This document shows, piece by piece, positions 26,526 to 35,402 of a stretch of 64,000 bases of DNA. Made by a program: the position numbers and the translations under genes. The stretch's first letter is position 1. Every line of letters starts with the position of its first letter. The notes beneath the pieces were generated by a model that saw only the letters and a program-made list of their open reading frames with translations, did no database searches and was not told the DNA's origin. The DNA comes from Crateriforma spongiae (GTDB lineage: Bacteria > Planctomycetota > Planctomycetia > Pirellulales > Pirellulaceae). The stretch is taken from NCBI RefSeq assembly GCF_012290005.1, contig NZ_JAAXMS010000003.1, forward strand, positions 62,001 to 126,000, given 5' to 3'.

Positions 26526-27260
26526 TTAGGATCGACGACGACGGCGTCGTGCTCGCCATGCACTGACACTTGCCAATCCACCCAACAGTGCGATCGACCC
26601 GGGTTCTGGAACCGCACTGGCTGAGACGTAGCGAATGGAATCAATTCCAAAGTACCCGGAAGCACCGGTCGCAACAGGCGTCAGGATTTCAATCGACTCG
26701 AACACGGTATCTGAGTCTGTCACTCCGAAGAAATACTTAAATCCGTTTCCCGATCCTGTCGGATTCACCTGCTCGTTGGAAAATGCCCCATCAGTGAAGT
26801 TAAAGGTCTCGCCATTCACTCGGACTTGTACGTCGTCCGGGAACAAAAGCATCTCTGGTGAAAGGAACTGTAGGCTGAATGCCGAAAAACCGCCTGGTCG
26901 TGATATTGCGAAGCTGACTCCTTCGCCGATCAATTCTTCGGTGTCGTTACCTAGGTAGCCAGGTGCCGTTACCGGATCGTATCCAAACTGACTGGTGGGG
27001 CTATAGACAACACGCAACTCGTCCGCTGCGAGTCCCATCTGATAGGTGAACTGAAGGCCGTCAAATATTTCACCATCGCTGATCGTTTCGTCGGCCAAAA
27101 CAGAATCAAAATCAACGACACTGACGGTGGATCCCGCCACTTCCGTATTGAACGCACCCTCGTCCAAAAAACGGGTGGGCACAGCGTCTGCTGTTTGGCA
27201 AAACGTCAGCGAAACGACAAGCAAGCCTAGGACAGCGCGCAGCAAGGTTTGAATTCGCAT
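26526..27260 (-). CDS. PEP-CTERM-sorted secreted protein
   Basis: The 244-residue precursor has a signal peptide (MRIQTLLRAVLGLLVVSLTF...DAV) and ends with the PEP-CTERM signal VPEPGSIALLGGLASVSAW followed by RARRRRRRS. These signals are cleaved by an exosortase that sends proteins to the outer surface, usually with exopolysaccharide. The mature part is Asp/Glu/Phe/Gly-rich with a beta-rich look and two short segments like a lectin-type domain (FDGLQFTYQMG, GGFSAFSLQFLSPE). ATG 27260 is chosen over a TTG nine bases upstream. No exosortase gene is in the window. Confidence 0.8.
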   Translation of the reverse strand: MRIQTLLRAVLGLLVVSLTFCQTADAVPTRFLDEGAFNTEVAGSTVSVVDFDSVLADETISDGEIFDGLQFTYQMGLAADELRVVYSPTSQFGYDPVTAPGYLGNDTEELIGEGVSFAISRPGGFSAFSLQFLSPEMLLFPDDVQVRVNGETFNFTDGAFSNEQVNPTGSGNGFKYFFGVTDSDTVFESIEILTPVATGASGYFGIDSIRYVSASAVPEPGSIALLGGLASVSAWRARRRRRRS

Positions 27261-27456
27261 GAGAATCAAGAAGAGGAGAAGCTGTGGGGAAAGGAGATCG
27301 TCGACAGGTGAACTGAAGACGACCCTTCAATTTAGTCCAAACCCATGGGGCTGCCATGAGTTTTCGTCTGCCCTTCTGCCGGGTGGTGTTTGGCTTCTCG
27401 GCCGGGGCGGTTGGAATTCGGCAAGCGTCCTGGCCAGTGACTGATGCCGGTCACGG

Positions 27457-28290
27457 TTACGGAACGGCGGGGGCGGACGGCGGTGCTGTGGGCGACTCGA
27501 CGACCACCGGTTCCGACAGAACGCCTGCTGGCAACCACTCGACCTCTTGAGGTGTCAAAACGACCGACCCGGCGTCCTCCTCATCGCGCGGGCCCTCGTT
27601 TGAAGCCGACAACGAGTTCCAGCCATCGGAATCGTTCGGGTTTCCGCGATCCAGCAACGGATTGAAGTCCAAGGCCAGTTGATCGTGGACCCACCGAAGC
27701 CAATCGGGGCGGTATTCGATCATGGCAAGTTGTTGCAGTTGGGCGTGAACCAGTTCACCGCGGTCACCCATTCGAACCTTGCTGCGGACCAGATTTCCCA
27801 GGTACTTCGGCTCGTCTGGCGACAGTTGTGCCGCTGCGGCGTAGAACTCGATGGCTTCCCCCGCGCGCCCGCCGGCCTCCAACGCCATGCCCAGGTTGTT
27901 CAGCGGGGTGGGATCTTCCGGGCGCAACATCACCGCCGTGTCAAACGCGGATGCGGCCCTGGCCAATCGGTGTTGTTCAAAATAGACCAGCCCCAAATTG
28001 TTGTGCGCCCTGCCGTGGGTCGGGTCCAATTCAACCGCATGGATGAAGTCCCGCTCGGCCAAATCCAATTTGCCATGGCGGTAGTGTTTCACACCGGATT
28101 TGAACGCCGCATGTGCTTTGGTATTGGTCACCGGTGAAGCGTCGGCCGAAACGACATCAAAAGAGTTTTCCGGTCGCAGCCAACTACATCCGCCGCAGGC
28201 CAGCGTCACGATCACCCACAGGAACCACCGGGAAACCCAACGGGATGCTGCCTCAAGCGTGCCGACTTGCCGTCGATGACTTTCCGCCAC
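27457..28290 (-). CDS. TPR lipoprotein downstream of the type II secretion operon
   Basis: The 277-residue product has a hydrophobic segment ending in TLACGGC (lipobox, Cys near residue 35). Three TPR units follow (about 55-155), with typical spacing: AAFKSGVKHYRHGKLDLAERD, AHNNLGLVYFEQHRLARAASA and PLNNLGMALEAGGRAGEAIEF. The last 60 residues are acidic and rich in Ser and Pro. It is on the same strand as the GspM-like gene and lies 142 bases downstream of it. By analogy to PilF/pilotin-type TPR lipoproteins it may help assemble the secretin or pseudopilus. The start is uncertain; GTG 28290 is used, while ATG 28371 would add 27 residues. Confidence 0.65.
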   Translation of the reverse strand: MAESHRRQVGTLEAASRWVSRWFLWVIVTLACGGCSWLRPENSFDVVSADASPVTNTKAHAAFKSGVKHYRHGKLDLAERDFIHAVELDPTHGRAHNNLGLVYFEQHRLARAASAFDTAVMLRPEDPTPLNNLGMALEAGGRAGEAIEFYAAAAQLSPDEPKYLGNLVRSKVRMGDRGELVHAQLQQLAMIEYRPDWLRWVHDQLALDFNPLLDRGNPNDSDGWNSLSASNEGPRDEEDAGSVVLTPQEVEWLPAGVLSEPVVVESPTAPPSAPAVP

Positions 28291-28432
28291 CGGAACGTCG
28301 TCACCGCCCTCGCCGCCGACGTCGTTCACGCCAATCCATCGATCATCGTTGGTGGCGGTGTACCAGCACATCGGTGGACGAATCGGTCCAGGCTATCGGT
28401 CTCGCGGAAGCACCCGGAATGGGTGGACAACA

Positions 28433-28975
28433 TCACGAGTCGCTTATGGGAGAAAAGATCAATTGGGTCAAGGTCAGCTGGGCGTCCCAGACCTCCTGGT
28501 TTCTCTGGTTTGCGGTGGCGGGGGTCAGATTTAACTGGGGTACCGCCATTCCCTGTTCCGGATCGGGCAAAGCCAGCGCGAAAACCGCCAGCTGCCGCAA
28601 CGTCACACCACGCAGTTCAATCAGCGTGGTTCGAGTCGCGTAGTCCGACCGCGGCACACGACTGGGAGCCTGCGGTTCGACGGACATCAGTTGTGTCGGA
28701 GCCGTGGAAGACTGTTCCAGCGCGGCTTCAATTCGAACGGCCAGGTGGCTGGGAGATTCCGCCTGCAGTGCCGCAACCTTCGGCCGCCGCGAGGCGGCTC
28801 GAATGTCGCCCGCCCACTTGGAAACGTCGGCTGCATCACTTCGCAACTGCGTCAGTTCCGCCTTGGTGCTTCGATACCGGACAACGCCCAAAACGATCGC
28901 AATGAATGTCAATCCACAGACCATGACCCAAACGATCGTTAGGACGTTTTGCGCGGGTTCCTTTGACTGACTCAT
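28433..28975 (-). CDS. GspM-like type II secretion protein
   Basis: The 180-residue product has a short N-tail, one membrane anchor (about 10-32, VLTIVWVMVCGLTFIAIVLG), a helical linker and a small C-terminal alpha/beta domain (about 95-170). This is the layout of GspM/PilO-like inner-membrane proteins. Its ATG overlaps the stop of the upstream GspL-like gene as ATGA (28975-28972), which indicates translational coupling. Sequence-level recognition is weak; the position in the locus and the topology support the call. Confidence 0.6.
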   Translation of the reverse strand: MSQSKEPAQNVLTIVWVMVCGLTFIAIVLGVVRYRSTKAELTQLRSDAADVSKWAGDIRAASRRPKVAALQAESPSHLAVRIEAALEQSSTAPTQLMSVEPQAPSRVPRSDYATRTTLIELRGVTLRQLAVFALALPDPEQGMAVPQLNLTPATANQRNQEVWDAQLTLTQLIFSPISDS

Positions 28976-30306
28976 GGTGCAAAGCTGCCTTCGAACCGAG
29001 TCCGGACTTGTTGCCGCGTGATCCGTGCGCTTGATGGTGGCTGGATCTGAAAACCCTCGCTCGCCCAAGCGTCGGCAATCACGGTGGCATCGGCATAGTC
29101 GTCCAATCGCAAGTCGGCGACGAATTCAGATTCACGGATGCGGAGCGATTCGATGGCAAAGGAAAAACCATCGGGCATCGATTCCAATAGACGCATCAGG
29201 ATTGGCAAGGCGCTGGTCGGGATTTCCACCTGTGACACGTCTGCCCGCTGGCCCAGAGCACGACGCTGTTCGCTACGCATCCGTTTGACAAGGGCCTCTG
29301 GAACTTTCTGCCCGGGAAAGGTCCGCTTGAACTCCTGTCGCATTGCTTGATAGGCCGCGTCCGATTGCTGTTGAAGTTGCGAAGTCTTGAACCAAACCGA
29401 GGCGGCGATCAACGCCAAGGCAATGGATGTCGATAACGCAAAACAACGCAAAGGAAAACGCACATTGCGCAGCCGATCGTGACGGGCCAAGACGCCCCTG
29501 CGTAAATCAAACCAGGGGCGATGCGACCGCGATTGAAGCATCGCATCACGCAAGGCTCCAGATTCATCGAATGGCAACTGAGTCGCACCGGCAATAGCCG
29601 GCAACGACGCTGTGTCTTCCGGTGCACGAAGTTGGACCACGGGCAACGTAGAATCATCCTCCGCTAGAGTGTCGGGGAGCGATTCAATCCTTGGGTGGTC
29701 GCCGGACGGCAGTAGACGCCACTGAACCGGGCGTCCCGATTTCAGTGTGAACAATTCCCCCGTCAGACCGCCAGATAGTGACGGCGACGGCATGATCAGA
29801 TGACACGACTTGGGAACGGGGCAACACGCGATGATCTGTTGCAACACCAGCATGGAATCGGAGGTGACGGTGATGACCCGGATTCCGTTTTGTTCCAGCA
29901 GATCCACCAACGGTTCAGCCCGCGACGTATCGATCGCGACCAGCGTCCGATGTGTTGCCGTCGTGTATTGCGCGACTTCGATCTGTTCGGCATCGATCGG
30001 CAAGATGTCTTCACAAGAAAACTTCAGCTGTTCATAGGATGAACCTGCGTCGGTGGCTAGCATGTCCGCCGTCAGCATGTAACAGTCCATCGATCCGATC
30101 GTCACCGCGGCAGACTCCGATCGACCCTCGGTCCGCTGGGCAATCCATTGGCGAATCGTTTGGCCATCTTGATTGCGCAGTTCATCCGGCCACGGCGCAT
30201 CGGTGATTGCCGTCGCGAGATCGTTTTCTTCCGCGGCGAACCAACGCGTTGAACCCTCTTGGGTGACCACTTCAAGGGCCTGGTCCAGTAATCGAACAAG
30301 CATCAT
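28972..30306 (-). CDS. GspL-like type II secretion protein (PilM/PilN-like)
   Basis: The 444-residue product has a cytoplasmic actin-like part (about 1-265, with AAVTIGSMDCYMLTADML, TLVAIDTSRAEPLVDLL and HLIMPSPSLSGGLTGELF), one membrane segment (about 300-316, LSTSIALALIAASVWF) and a periplasmic ferredoxin-like domain. This is the expected layout of GspL, which links the GspE ATPase to the pseudopilus. The gene starts at ATG 30306, after a TTG fifteen bases upstream in the same frame. Downstream it overlaps the GspM-like gene by ATGA. Confidence 0.6.
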   Translation of the reverse strand: MMLVRLLDQALEVVTQEGSTRWFAAEENDLATAITDAPWPDELRNQDGQTIRQWIAQRTEGRSESAAVTIGSMDCYMLTADMLATDAGSSYEQLKFSCEDILPIDAEQIEVAQYTTATHRTLVAIDTSRAEPLVDLLEQNGIRVITVTSDSMLVLQQIIACCPVPKSCHLIMPSPSLSGGLTGELFTLKSGRPVQWRLLPSGDHPRIESLPDTLAEDDSTLPVVQLRAPEDTASLPAIAGATQLPFDESGALRDAMLQSRSHRPWFDLRRGVLARHDRLRNVRFPLRCFALSTSIALALIAASVWFKTSQLQQQSDAAYQAMRQEFKRTFPGQKVPEALVKRMRSEQRRALGQRADVSQVEIPTSALPILMRLLESMPDGFSFAIESLRIRESEFVADLRLDDYADATVIADAWASEGFQIQPPSSARITRQQVRTRFEGSFAP

Positions 30307-30339
30307 CTGTCTGCGATCCAAGATGTTTTGATCCGACGA

Positions 30340-31080
30340 TTATTGACCATTCAGCCAGTCCAGTTCGTCTTCCAATGACATGTCGTTCAAATCGCCCGGT
30401 TGAATCGGATCGTCGAGCGGTGGTGATACAGGTGCGGTGTTTGGCGAATCCGATGTGGCGTTGGAATTGCGAAGCGGCTTTGGTGGCGACGTTGGGGACG
30501 CGAGTGGTGATGACTTCGGTGGGATCTGAACCGGTGAACCAACGGGGGTTTCAATCCATTGGTCTTGGGATTGCATTTGAACCCTGCGCGAATCGATGGA
30601 ACGAACGACCATGGCCGGGGTTACAGATGGGATCGTCTCGCCGGTGCGCAGGAACAATAGCCCATCCTTTTCCGACATGAAGATGGCAACATCGTGTCCG
30701 CTTTCGACGGCAGTGCCCAACAGACGCAGCCCCAAGATGCGAGGTGCAGGCCGTACGATTTGTGCCGCGGGAGGTGTCGCAGGACGTTTCGGGGCCGGGT
30801 CTTGTGGTTTCGGTGCGGTCACCGTTTCGTAAGGTTTTCCTTGAAACCGGCGACTCCACAGCGTCTGGAAAGGTTCCAAGTCGATCGGCGGCGTCTGGAT
30901 CTGCGTTCGTATTTCCTGTCTCAGTTGTCGCGATTGGGTACCACTGGCCATCGCTTGGACGTCCGATCGCGACCACGCGACTGCGATGATCGAAATCGCA
31001 ACCCAAAACGCGGTTCCCATCCAAAGCCATCGTTTCGTCCGGTCATCGGTGGTCGACATTTTCGCAGAACCAATCGGCAT
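30340..31080 (-). CDS. GspC-like inner-membrane type II secretion protein
   Basis: The 246-residue product has a short cytoplasmic tail, one membrane segment (about 20-37, WMGTAFWVAISIIAVAW), a Pro-rich linker and a domain resembling the GspC homology region (about 112-175, PRILGLRLLGTAVESGHDVAIFMSEKDGLLFLRTGETI with its V.GtA.......AIi...g. pattern). The C-terminus is a Ser/Pro-rich tail ending in an acidic stretch, not a PDZ domain. GspC couples the secretin GspD to the inner platform. It sits after the GspK-like gene, not before gspD as in the common order, so the role rests on topology and the HR-like domain. ATG 31080 starts 8 bases beyond the GspK-like stop. Confidence 0.6.
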   Translation of the reverse strand: MPIGSAKMSTTDDRTKRWLWMGTAFWVAISIIAVAWSRSDVQAMASGTQSRQLRQEIRTQIQTPPIDLEPFQTLWSRRFQGKPYETVTAPKPQDPAPKRPATPPAAQIVRPAPRILGLRLLGTAVESGHDVAIFMSEKDGLLFLRTGETIPSVTPAMVVRSIDSRRVQMQSQDQWIETPVGSPVQIPPKSSPLASPTSPPKPLRNSNATSDSPNTAPVSPPLDDPIQPGDLNDMSLEDELDWLNGQ

Positions 31081-31087
31081 CACGAGT

Positions 31088-32083
31088 TTATGGATAAACG
31101 AATCGTCGCGTTTGGTAGATGCCCGCATCATCGATCCGGCGAACGGCCAGTGATTGGCGACGACGTGATGGCCCGCTGGCTTCGATCCAAAGTGAAGTCG
31201 CTTGGCTGGCGTCGGCTAGACGTTGCCGAAGCGTCTGCCGATGTTGCTGATTTGTAATGGTTTGATTCAACACCAGTTCGACTTGGCGAAGGGAGGTGTC
31301 GGAAATCCGCTCCGCCAGACGTCTTGCCAGTCCATCTTGCACCACATCGCGGCACACGGCAACGATGGCTGCTTCATTCGCCGACCAGACGTTCAGGCGA
31401 CCGCTGCCGAAGATCGTCAAGTTTCGGCTCAGTTCCGCCAAGACACGTAGACTGCCCTGCTGTTGAACGATCTGCGATTGATCAAAGACTTGCCCCCATG
31501 ATCGGAATGCCGGGGGCATGTTGGCAAAGTCCACGGTGGGGACGGTCGGGCTGTTGTCGCCAAAGCCGTTGATGCGTGACTCTTCGCGTTGCGAATCCTT
31601 CGCAGTGCGATCGGCCAGGCTTCGACGTTCGGGGGTTAAGGTCAGCCATCGGTATTGCATCGGCTGAACCATGTCTTGAACCAGGCGTTGGCATGCACGT
31701 TCGCCGGCAAAATCGTAAACCGCGTTCAGGTTGGCTTTCGCGTCCTCGTCGGATAGCAATAGATCAAACCTTTGGCCGCCCAGAACGATTCGGTCGGCCA
31801 CGATGGCATGTTGTGATTTGTCAGCAAACATGGGGCCTGCGTCGACGTCGTCACGTGCGATGTTCGTGGCGAACAATCCTGCGGAGGCGGGTAGGATGGC
31901 CTTTTCTAAGCTTTGTTGCCCCCAGGATTGTTGGACATCCTCGTTCAGACGAATGGTCATGCGTTGGAACATTGCCGTCTGATTGGCCGTCTGTACCAGT
32001 ATCACGCTGCTGGTGATCAACGCGACCAGCACGATCAACAGGACAAAGGCAGGGCGGCGATCGCGACTTTGGTGTGACTTCAT
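31088..32083 (-). CDS. GspK-like minor pseudopilin
   Basis: The 331-residue product starts with a basic tail and the hydrophobic stretch RPAFVLLIVLVALITSSVILVQ, a type IV pilin-like N-terminus. The residue before the cleavage site is Ala rather than Gly and Glu at +5 is absent; GspK proteins usually lack this Glu. The segment DLLLSDEDAKANLNAV resembles the (D/E)...(F/A)NLN feature of GspK. The long globular part (about 50-331) supports GspK over the smaller pseudopilins. ATG 32083 is preceded by GAGGG 11 bases upstream; an ATG 18 bases further upstream is also possible and would overlap gspJ-like by 14 bases. Confidence 0.65.
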   Translation of the reverse strand: MKSHQSRDRRPAFVLLIVLVALITSSVILVQTANQTAMFQRMTIRLNEDVQQSWGQQSLEKAILPASAGLFATNIARDDVDAGPMFADKSQHAIVADRIVLGGQRFDLLLSDEDAKANLNAVYDFAGERACQRLVQDMVQPMQYRWLTLTPERRSLADRTAKDSQREESRINGFGDNSPTVPTVDFANMPPAFRSWGQVFDQSQIVQQQGSLRVLAELSRNLTIFGSGRLNVWSANEAAIVAVCRDVVQDGLARRLAERISDTSLRQVELVLNQTITNQQHRQTLRQRLADASQATSLWIEASGPSRRRQSLAVRRIDDAGIYQTRRFVYP

Positions 32084-32087
32084 TGGA

Positions 32088-32708
32088 CTAAAGACCCTCA
32101 TGGTGTCGTATCACCAATGCGATCTGTTCCATTCCCCGTGAATCGGTCAAGCGAATTCGAATCACCGGTGGCATAACATCAGATCGCAGGTCGTCTTGCC
32201 ACAGATCATGCGTTACGTCCAGTCGGCCGACGTCGTCGGAAATCGGCTCGACTTGATAGTTCACCATTCGACCGGTCAACGGGTCGGTTTGCCACTGATG
32301 CCTCAGCAGCCATCGATTGAAGCGATCGTTGGTACGTGTATTTTGTCCTTGTGAAATGGGGACGACCTGATAGCGGACCGTGGCCGATCGACCCGTGGGC
32401 GTTCCAATGGATGTGTCACGGTGGATCAGTCCTGACAGCTGGATACCGTCATTCCACCACTGGATACGATCAGCGTGGATAAAGTCACGCCGCATTTGAT
32501 CGCCAATCAGCCGTGGGTTGATCGATGTTCGAAGGTCGTCGCGGATGTCATTGGAGGCGGTGATGATCTGGCGGCCGGCAACCAAAACGCACCCCGATGC
32601 GATCACCGATAGCACCACAGCCACGATCAGTTCCATCAAGGTGAATCCGGGATGGACCTTGCCCATCGCCAAGGTAGGACGCCGCGGTCGAACGTTCGAC
32701 TGATTCAT
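32088..32708 (-). CDS. GspJ-like minor pseudopilin
   Basis: The 206-residue pre-pseudopilin has the leader MNQSNVRPRRPTLAMGKVHPG ahead of FTLMELIVAVVLSVI, so cleavage after Gly and Glu at +5 (here E) fit prepilin peptidase processing. The C-terminal part is rich in beta-strand-like stretches and contains ADRIQWWNDG, ATVRYQVVPI and IRIRLTDSRG, in keeping with GspJ-type minor pseudopilins. Its start overlaps the preceding gene by ATGA (32708-32705). The assignment to J rather than I or H is by size and order. Confidence 0.65.
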   Translation of the reverse strand: MNQSNVRPRRPTLAMGKVHPGFTLMELIVAVVLSVIASGCVLVAGRQIITASNDIRDDLRTSINPRLIGDQMRRDFIHADRIQWWNDGIQLSGLIHRDTSIGTPTGRSATVRYQVVPISQGQNTRTNDRFNRWLLRHQWQTDPLTGRMVNYQVEPISDDVGRLDVTHDLWQDDLRSDVMPPVIRIRLTDSRGMEQIALVIRHHEGL

Positions 32709-33133
32709 GGCTGGTACGTCCTCGGCGCGGTGCGGCGATTGTCTCGGCGAACGTATTCGATCGATGTCAACGGTTTGTAGGTTCCATTGGTGCGAAACTG
32801 GACAATCTCCAAACGCATCACGTCGCACCAGACACCACAAATTGGGCGGCGATCCAATTGACGTGTCTGGTATCGCATTGTGTCGTGTCCCATTATCGGG
32901 CCGGCGACCACACCAGGTAAGCCTGTCGGCAAGTCGACCCATTGTGACATGAGTTGGTCGGCGATCTTGATTGCTTCTTTGCGGTCTCGGACCTCGGTGG
33001 CGGCAACACGGAATCGGCTGATGGCCAGCAGCACGGAAACGATGATGGTGGAAAACAACGTGATCCCGACGACGACCTCGATCAGCGTGAAGCCTTGCAA
33101 AAGGCGGCGAGGTTTTGATGTCGCAAACGTCAT
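32705..33133 (-). CDS. GspI-like minor pseudopilin
   Basis: The 142-residue pre-pseudopilin begins MTFATSKPRRLLQG with the cleavage site G/FTLIEVVVGITLF. This is the canonical processing signal with Glu at +5. The remaining globular part (about 90 residues) contains RLEIVQFRTNG and SIEYVRRDN. Both ends overlap neighbours by ATGA, so it is translated as part of the pseudopilin group. GspI identity is by order (H, I, J, K); all pseudopilins of this type share only the N-terminus. Confidence 0.65.
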   Translation of the reverse strand: MTFATSKPRRLLQGFTLIEVVVGITLFSTIIVSVLLAISRFRVAATEVRDRKEAIKIADQLMSQWVDLPTGLPGVVAGPIMGHDTMRYQTRQLDRRPICGVWCDVMRLEIVQFRTNGTYKPLTSIEYVRRDNRRTAPRTYQP

Positions 33134-33663
33134 CGTTGAAATCGCTCCGTCGGCACCGCATCCAAGGTGTGACCAGATCGCAAGGTCGAAAGTACGGCTT
33201 CCAATTGGGATTGTGATCGCAGGTGACGAACCTGGCCGCTTAACCCCATGACCAGAACCCATTCGGTTACATCACCGCACCGAAGTTCCATCAGATGCGT
33301 GCGGCTTTGGCCGTTGGCGAAGTACGGCACGCGGTTGTCGCTGGGACGCATTTCCGCTGCTTCCAATACTTGCCAACGCTCCAATTGCAGGCCCGGCGGA
33401 ATGGTAAGATGTCGGTCGGCTGCGATGAACGTCAGGTCGCGATTAGAACCCACGATTATTCCGCCTGAACGATTCTGTTTCGCGGCTTCATGGCGTTCGA
33501 TCTGTTCGGTCAGCAGAAAACTTTCAATCCATCGCTCGGTAGTGGCTTTGCGAATCAGCCCGCGCGTTGAACCGATGGCGATCCCCGCGACCAGGCCTAC
33601 CAAGATCAGGACGACGACCAATTCGATCAGGGTGAACCCACGGTGGTCTTTCAAGATTTTCAT
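33130..33663 (-). CDS. GspH-like minor pseudopilin
   Basis: The 177-residue pre-pseudopilin has the leader MKILKDHRG and the cleavage site G/FTLIELVVVLILVGLVAG. The mature part resembles GspH (RCGDVTEWVLVMGLSGQVRHL near the C-terminus is a beta-rich end). I chose ATG 33663 because it gives a typical short basic leader; ATG 33684 would add seven residues and overlap gspG. The stop overlaps the next gene start by ATGA. Confidence 0.65.
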   Translation of the reverse strand: MKILKDHRGFTLIELVVVLILVGLVAGIAIGSTRGLIRKATTERWIESFLLTEQIERHEAAKQNRSGGIIVGSNRDLTFIAADRHLTIPPGLQLERWQVLEAAEMRPSDNRVPYFANGQSRTHLMELRCGDVTEWVLVMGLSGQVRHLRSQSQLEAVLSTLRSGHTLDAVPTERFQR

Positions 33664-33673
33664 TCGAGGCAAT

Positions 33674-34108
33674 TCAAGACACATCAAGGTTATCGCTGCT
33701 GATGTCTTGGTCGCCGCCGTCGCCGCCTTCACGTCCGTCACCGCCCAATGACAAGATTTCAAAAGGGGATTCGTCGGCCGGGCTGATGTATTCGTAATCG
33801 CGTCCCCAAGGATCCTGGGGGATCGTTTTCAAGAAGCCGTCTGGGAAACTGTCCGTTCCCAGCGACAGAATCTCAATTCCTTCTTCGCTTGTCGGATATC
33901 GTCCCTGGTCGGCGTAAAACGTCTCCAGTGCGCTTACGATCGTGGCGATTTCGGCTTTCGCAGCGTTTTGCTTGCTGGCGATCAAATAGCTGCGGGTTTG
34001 GATTGCGACCAAGCTGCTAAGCAATCCGATGATGACCATCACGACGATCAATTCGACCAAGGAAAAACCGGTCTTTGTACGTAGGCGATGGTGATGAAGT
34101 GACGACAT
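33674..34108 (-). CDS. gspG: Major pseudopilin GspG
   Basis: The 144-residue product starts MSSLHHHRLRTKTG followed by FSLVELIVVMVIIGLLSSLVA, the prepilin cleavage site with Glu at +5. The segment ETFYADQGRYPTSEEGIEIL...GFLKTIPQDPWGRDYEY is diagnostic for GspG: the calcium-site loop and the PWGxxY motif. The C-terminus is Gly/Asp-rich (GGDGREGGDGGDQD). GspG polymerises into the pseudopilus that drives secretion. Gene length and motifs agree well with the family. Confidence 0.92.
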   Translation of the reverse strand: MSSLHHHRLRTKTGFSLVELIVVMVIIGLLSSLVAIQTRSYLIASKQNAAKAEIATIVSALETFYADQGRYPTSEEGIEILSLGTDSFPDGFLKTIPQDPWGRDYEYISPADESPFEILSLGGDGREGGDGGDQDISSDNLDVS

Positions 34109-34196
34109 GACGGGGGATGCGATTCAGATTTTAGAAAAGGAAAGTCAGGTCAGGTTTGGCGTGCGTGCTCGTTTGACCGATGGCGAAGTATGGATT

Positions 34197-35402
34197 TCAG
34201 GTGACCTGTCCAGCCTGCAAGATGGGTAGCATCGTGGCGACTAAAAGAAACCCGACCAGAACAGCCATGAACAAAATCAGCGCGGGTTCCAACATGGTGG
34301 TCAGGCGAGACGTGGCGCGTTGCACCTGTTGATTATAGTCGTCCGCTAAACGGATCAGCATCTGATCCAGTTCACCGCTTTCCTGGCCGACCGCGAAGAC
34401 GCGGATCGCCAAGGGAGGAAACAAGCCTTGATCCTGTAGGGCGGTGGCAACGTTTCCACCGGCCGACAGATCGTCGACGCATTTTGCCAGTGTTCGACGC
34501 AGCGATGTGTTTCGGGTGGATCGTGAAGCCAGTTGCATGCTTTCACGCAGCGGGATGCCGCTGCGCAGCAGCATTCCCAACACCATGGCGATTCTTGCGA
34601 CGTTTTGTTTGATCAGAATCGGACCGATCACCGGCAGTTTCAAGACCTTGCGATCTATCCAGGTTTTGCCCCGTTCGGTCGATACCATCCAAACGCCGAT
34701 CACCAACAACGCACCTGAGACGACCAGCAGCATGAGGCCATTGTTTACAAGAAACGTGCTAATGGATTGAGCGATTCGAGTGGGCCAAGGAATCTGCGTC
34801 AGCGTTTCTTGCAAGTTTTCAAGAAGTGGTGGCAGCACCCAAGTCATCAAGAAGATCATCGCCGCGACCCCGAAGGTCAACAAAAACATCGGGTACATCA
34901 AAGCGGTCGCAACCTTGTCACCGAACTCGGCCATGCGTTGCTTCAGCTGCGCAAGTTCGTCAAGCACGGCGTCCAAGTTTCCCGCGTTTTCGCCCACCTC
35001 GGCAAGACGCACGGATGCGGCGTCAAAGACATGGGGCTGCATGGCCATCGATTCCGCCAACGAACGGCCGGCCGTCACGTCATCGTGTATCCGGCGAAGA
35101 GCGATCCGAAGGCCACCACGATACTGGTCGGCCAAGGTGTCCACCGCTTCGTCGACGCCCATGCCGGTTCTTAACAGCATGGACAGTTCGTGGGCAGCCA
35201 CCGCCCATTGGGCCCGTGCACGATGTTGTCGGAGGTATTGCAGCCATGACCGCTGGGCAGATTCGTCAATCGGCCGGATGGCTGTGACGGTAACGCCTTG
35301 TTGTCGAAGCGAATCACGTCCGGCCCGCGCCGATTCCGCGTGAATGCTGCCGCGCAATCGTTTGCCGTCGGTCCCCGTGCCTTGATAACCGAACACGGGC
35401 AT
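34197..35402 (-). CDS. gspF: Type II secretion inner-membrane protein GspF
   Basis: The 401-residue product has two GspF/PilC domains and three membrane segments (about 165-195, 215-240 and 375-395). Family landmarks are MPVFGYQGTGTDGKRLRGSIHAESARAGRDSLRQQGV at the N-terminus, LLRTGMGVDEAVDTLA in domain 1 and LLRSGIPLRESMQLASRSTRN in domain 2, ending in the TMLEPALILFMAVLVGFLLVAT segment. It anchors the pseudopilus assembly platform. Its ATG shares one base with the gspE stop (TAATG), so the two are translationally coupled. Confidence 0.93.
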   Translation of the reverse strand: MPVFGYQGTGTDGKRLRGSIHAESARAGRDSLRQQGVTVTAIRPIDESAQRSWLQYLRQHRARAQWAVAAHELSMLLRTGMGVDEAVDTLADQYRGGLRIALRRIHDDVTAGRSLAESMAMQPHVFDAASVRLAEVGENAGNLDAVLDELAQLKQRMAEFGDKVATALMYPMFLLTFGVAAMIFLMTWVLPPLLENLQETLTQIPWPTRIAQSISTFLVNNGLMLLVVSGALLVIGVWMVSTERGKTWIDRKVLKLPVIGPILIKQNVARIAMVLGMLLRSGIPLRESMQLASRSTRNTSLRRTLAKCVDDLSAGGNVATALQDQGLFPPLAIRVFAVGQESGELDQMLIRLADDYNQQVQRATSRLTTMLEPALILFMAVLVGFLLVATMLPILQAGQVT

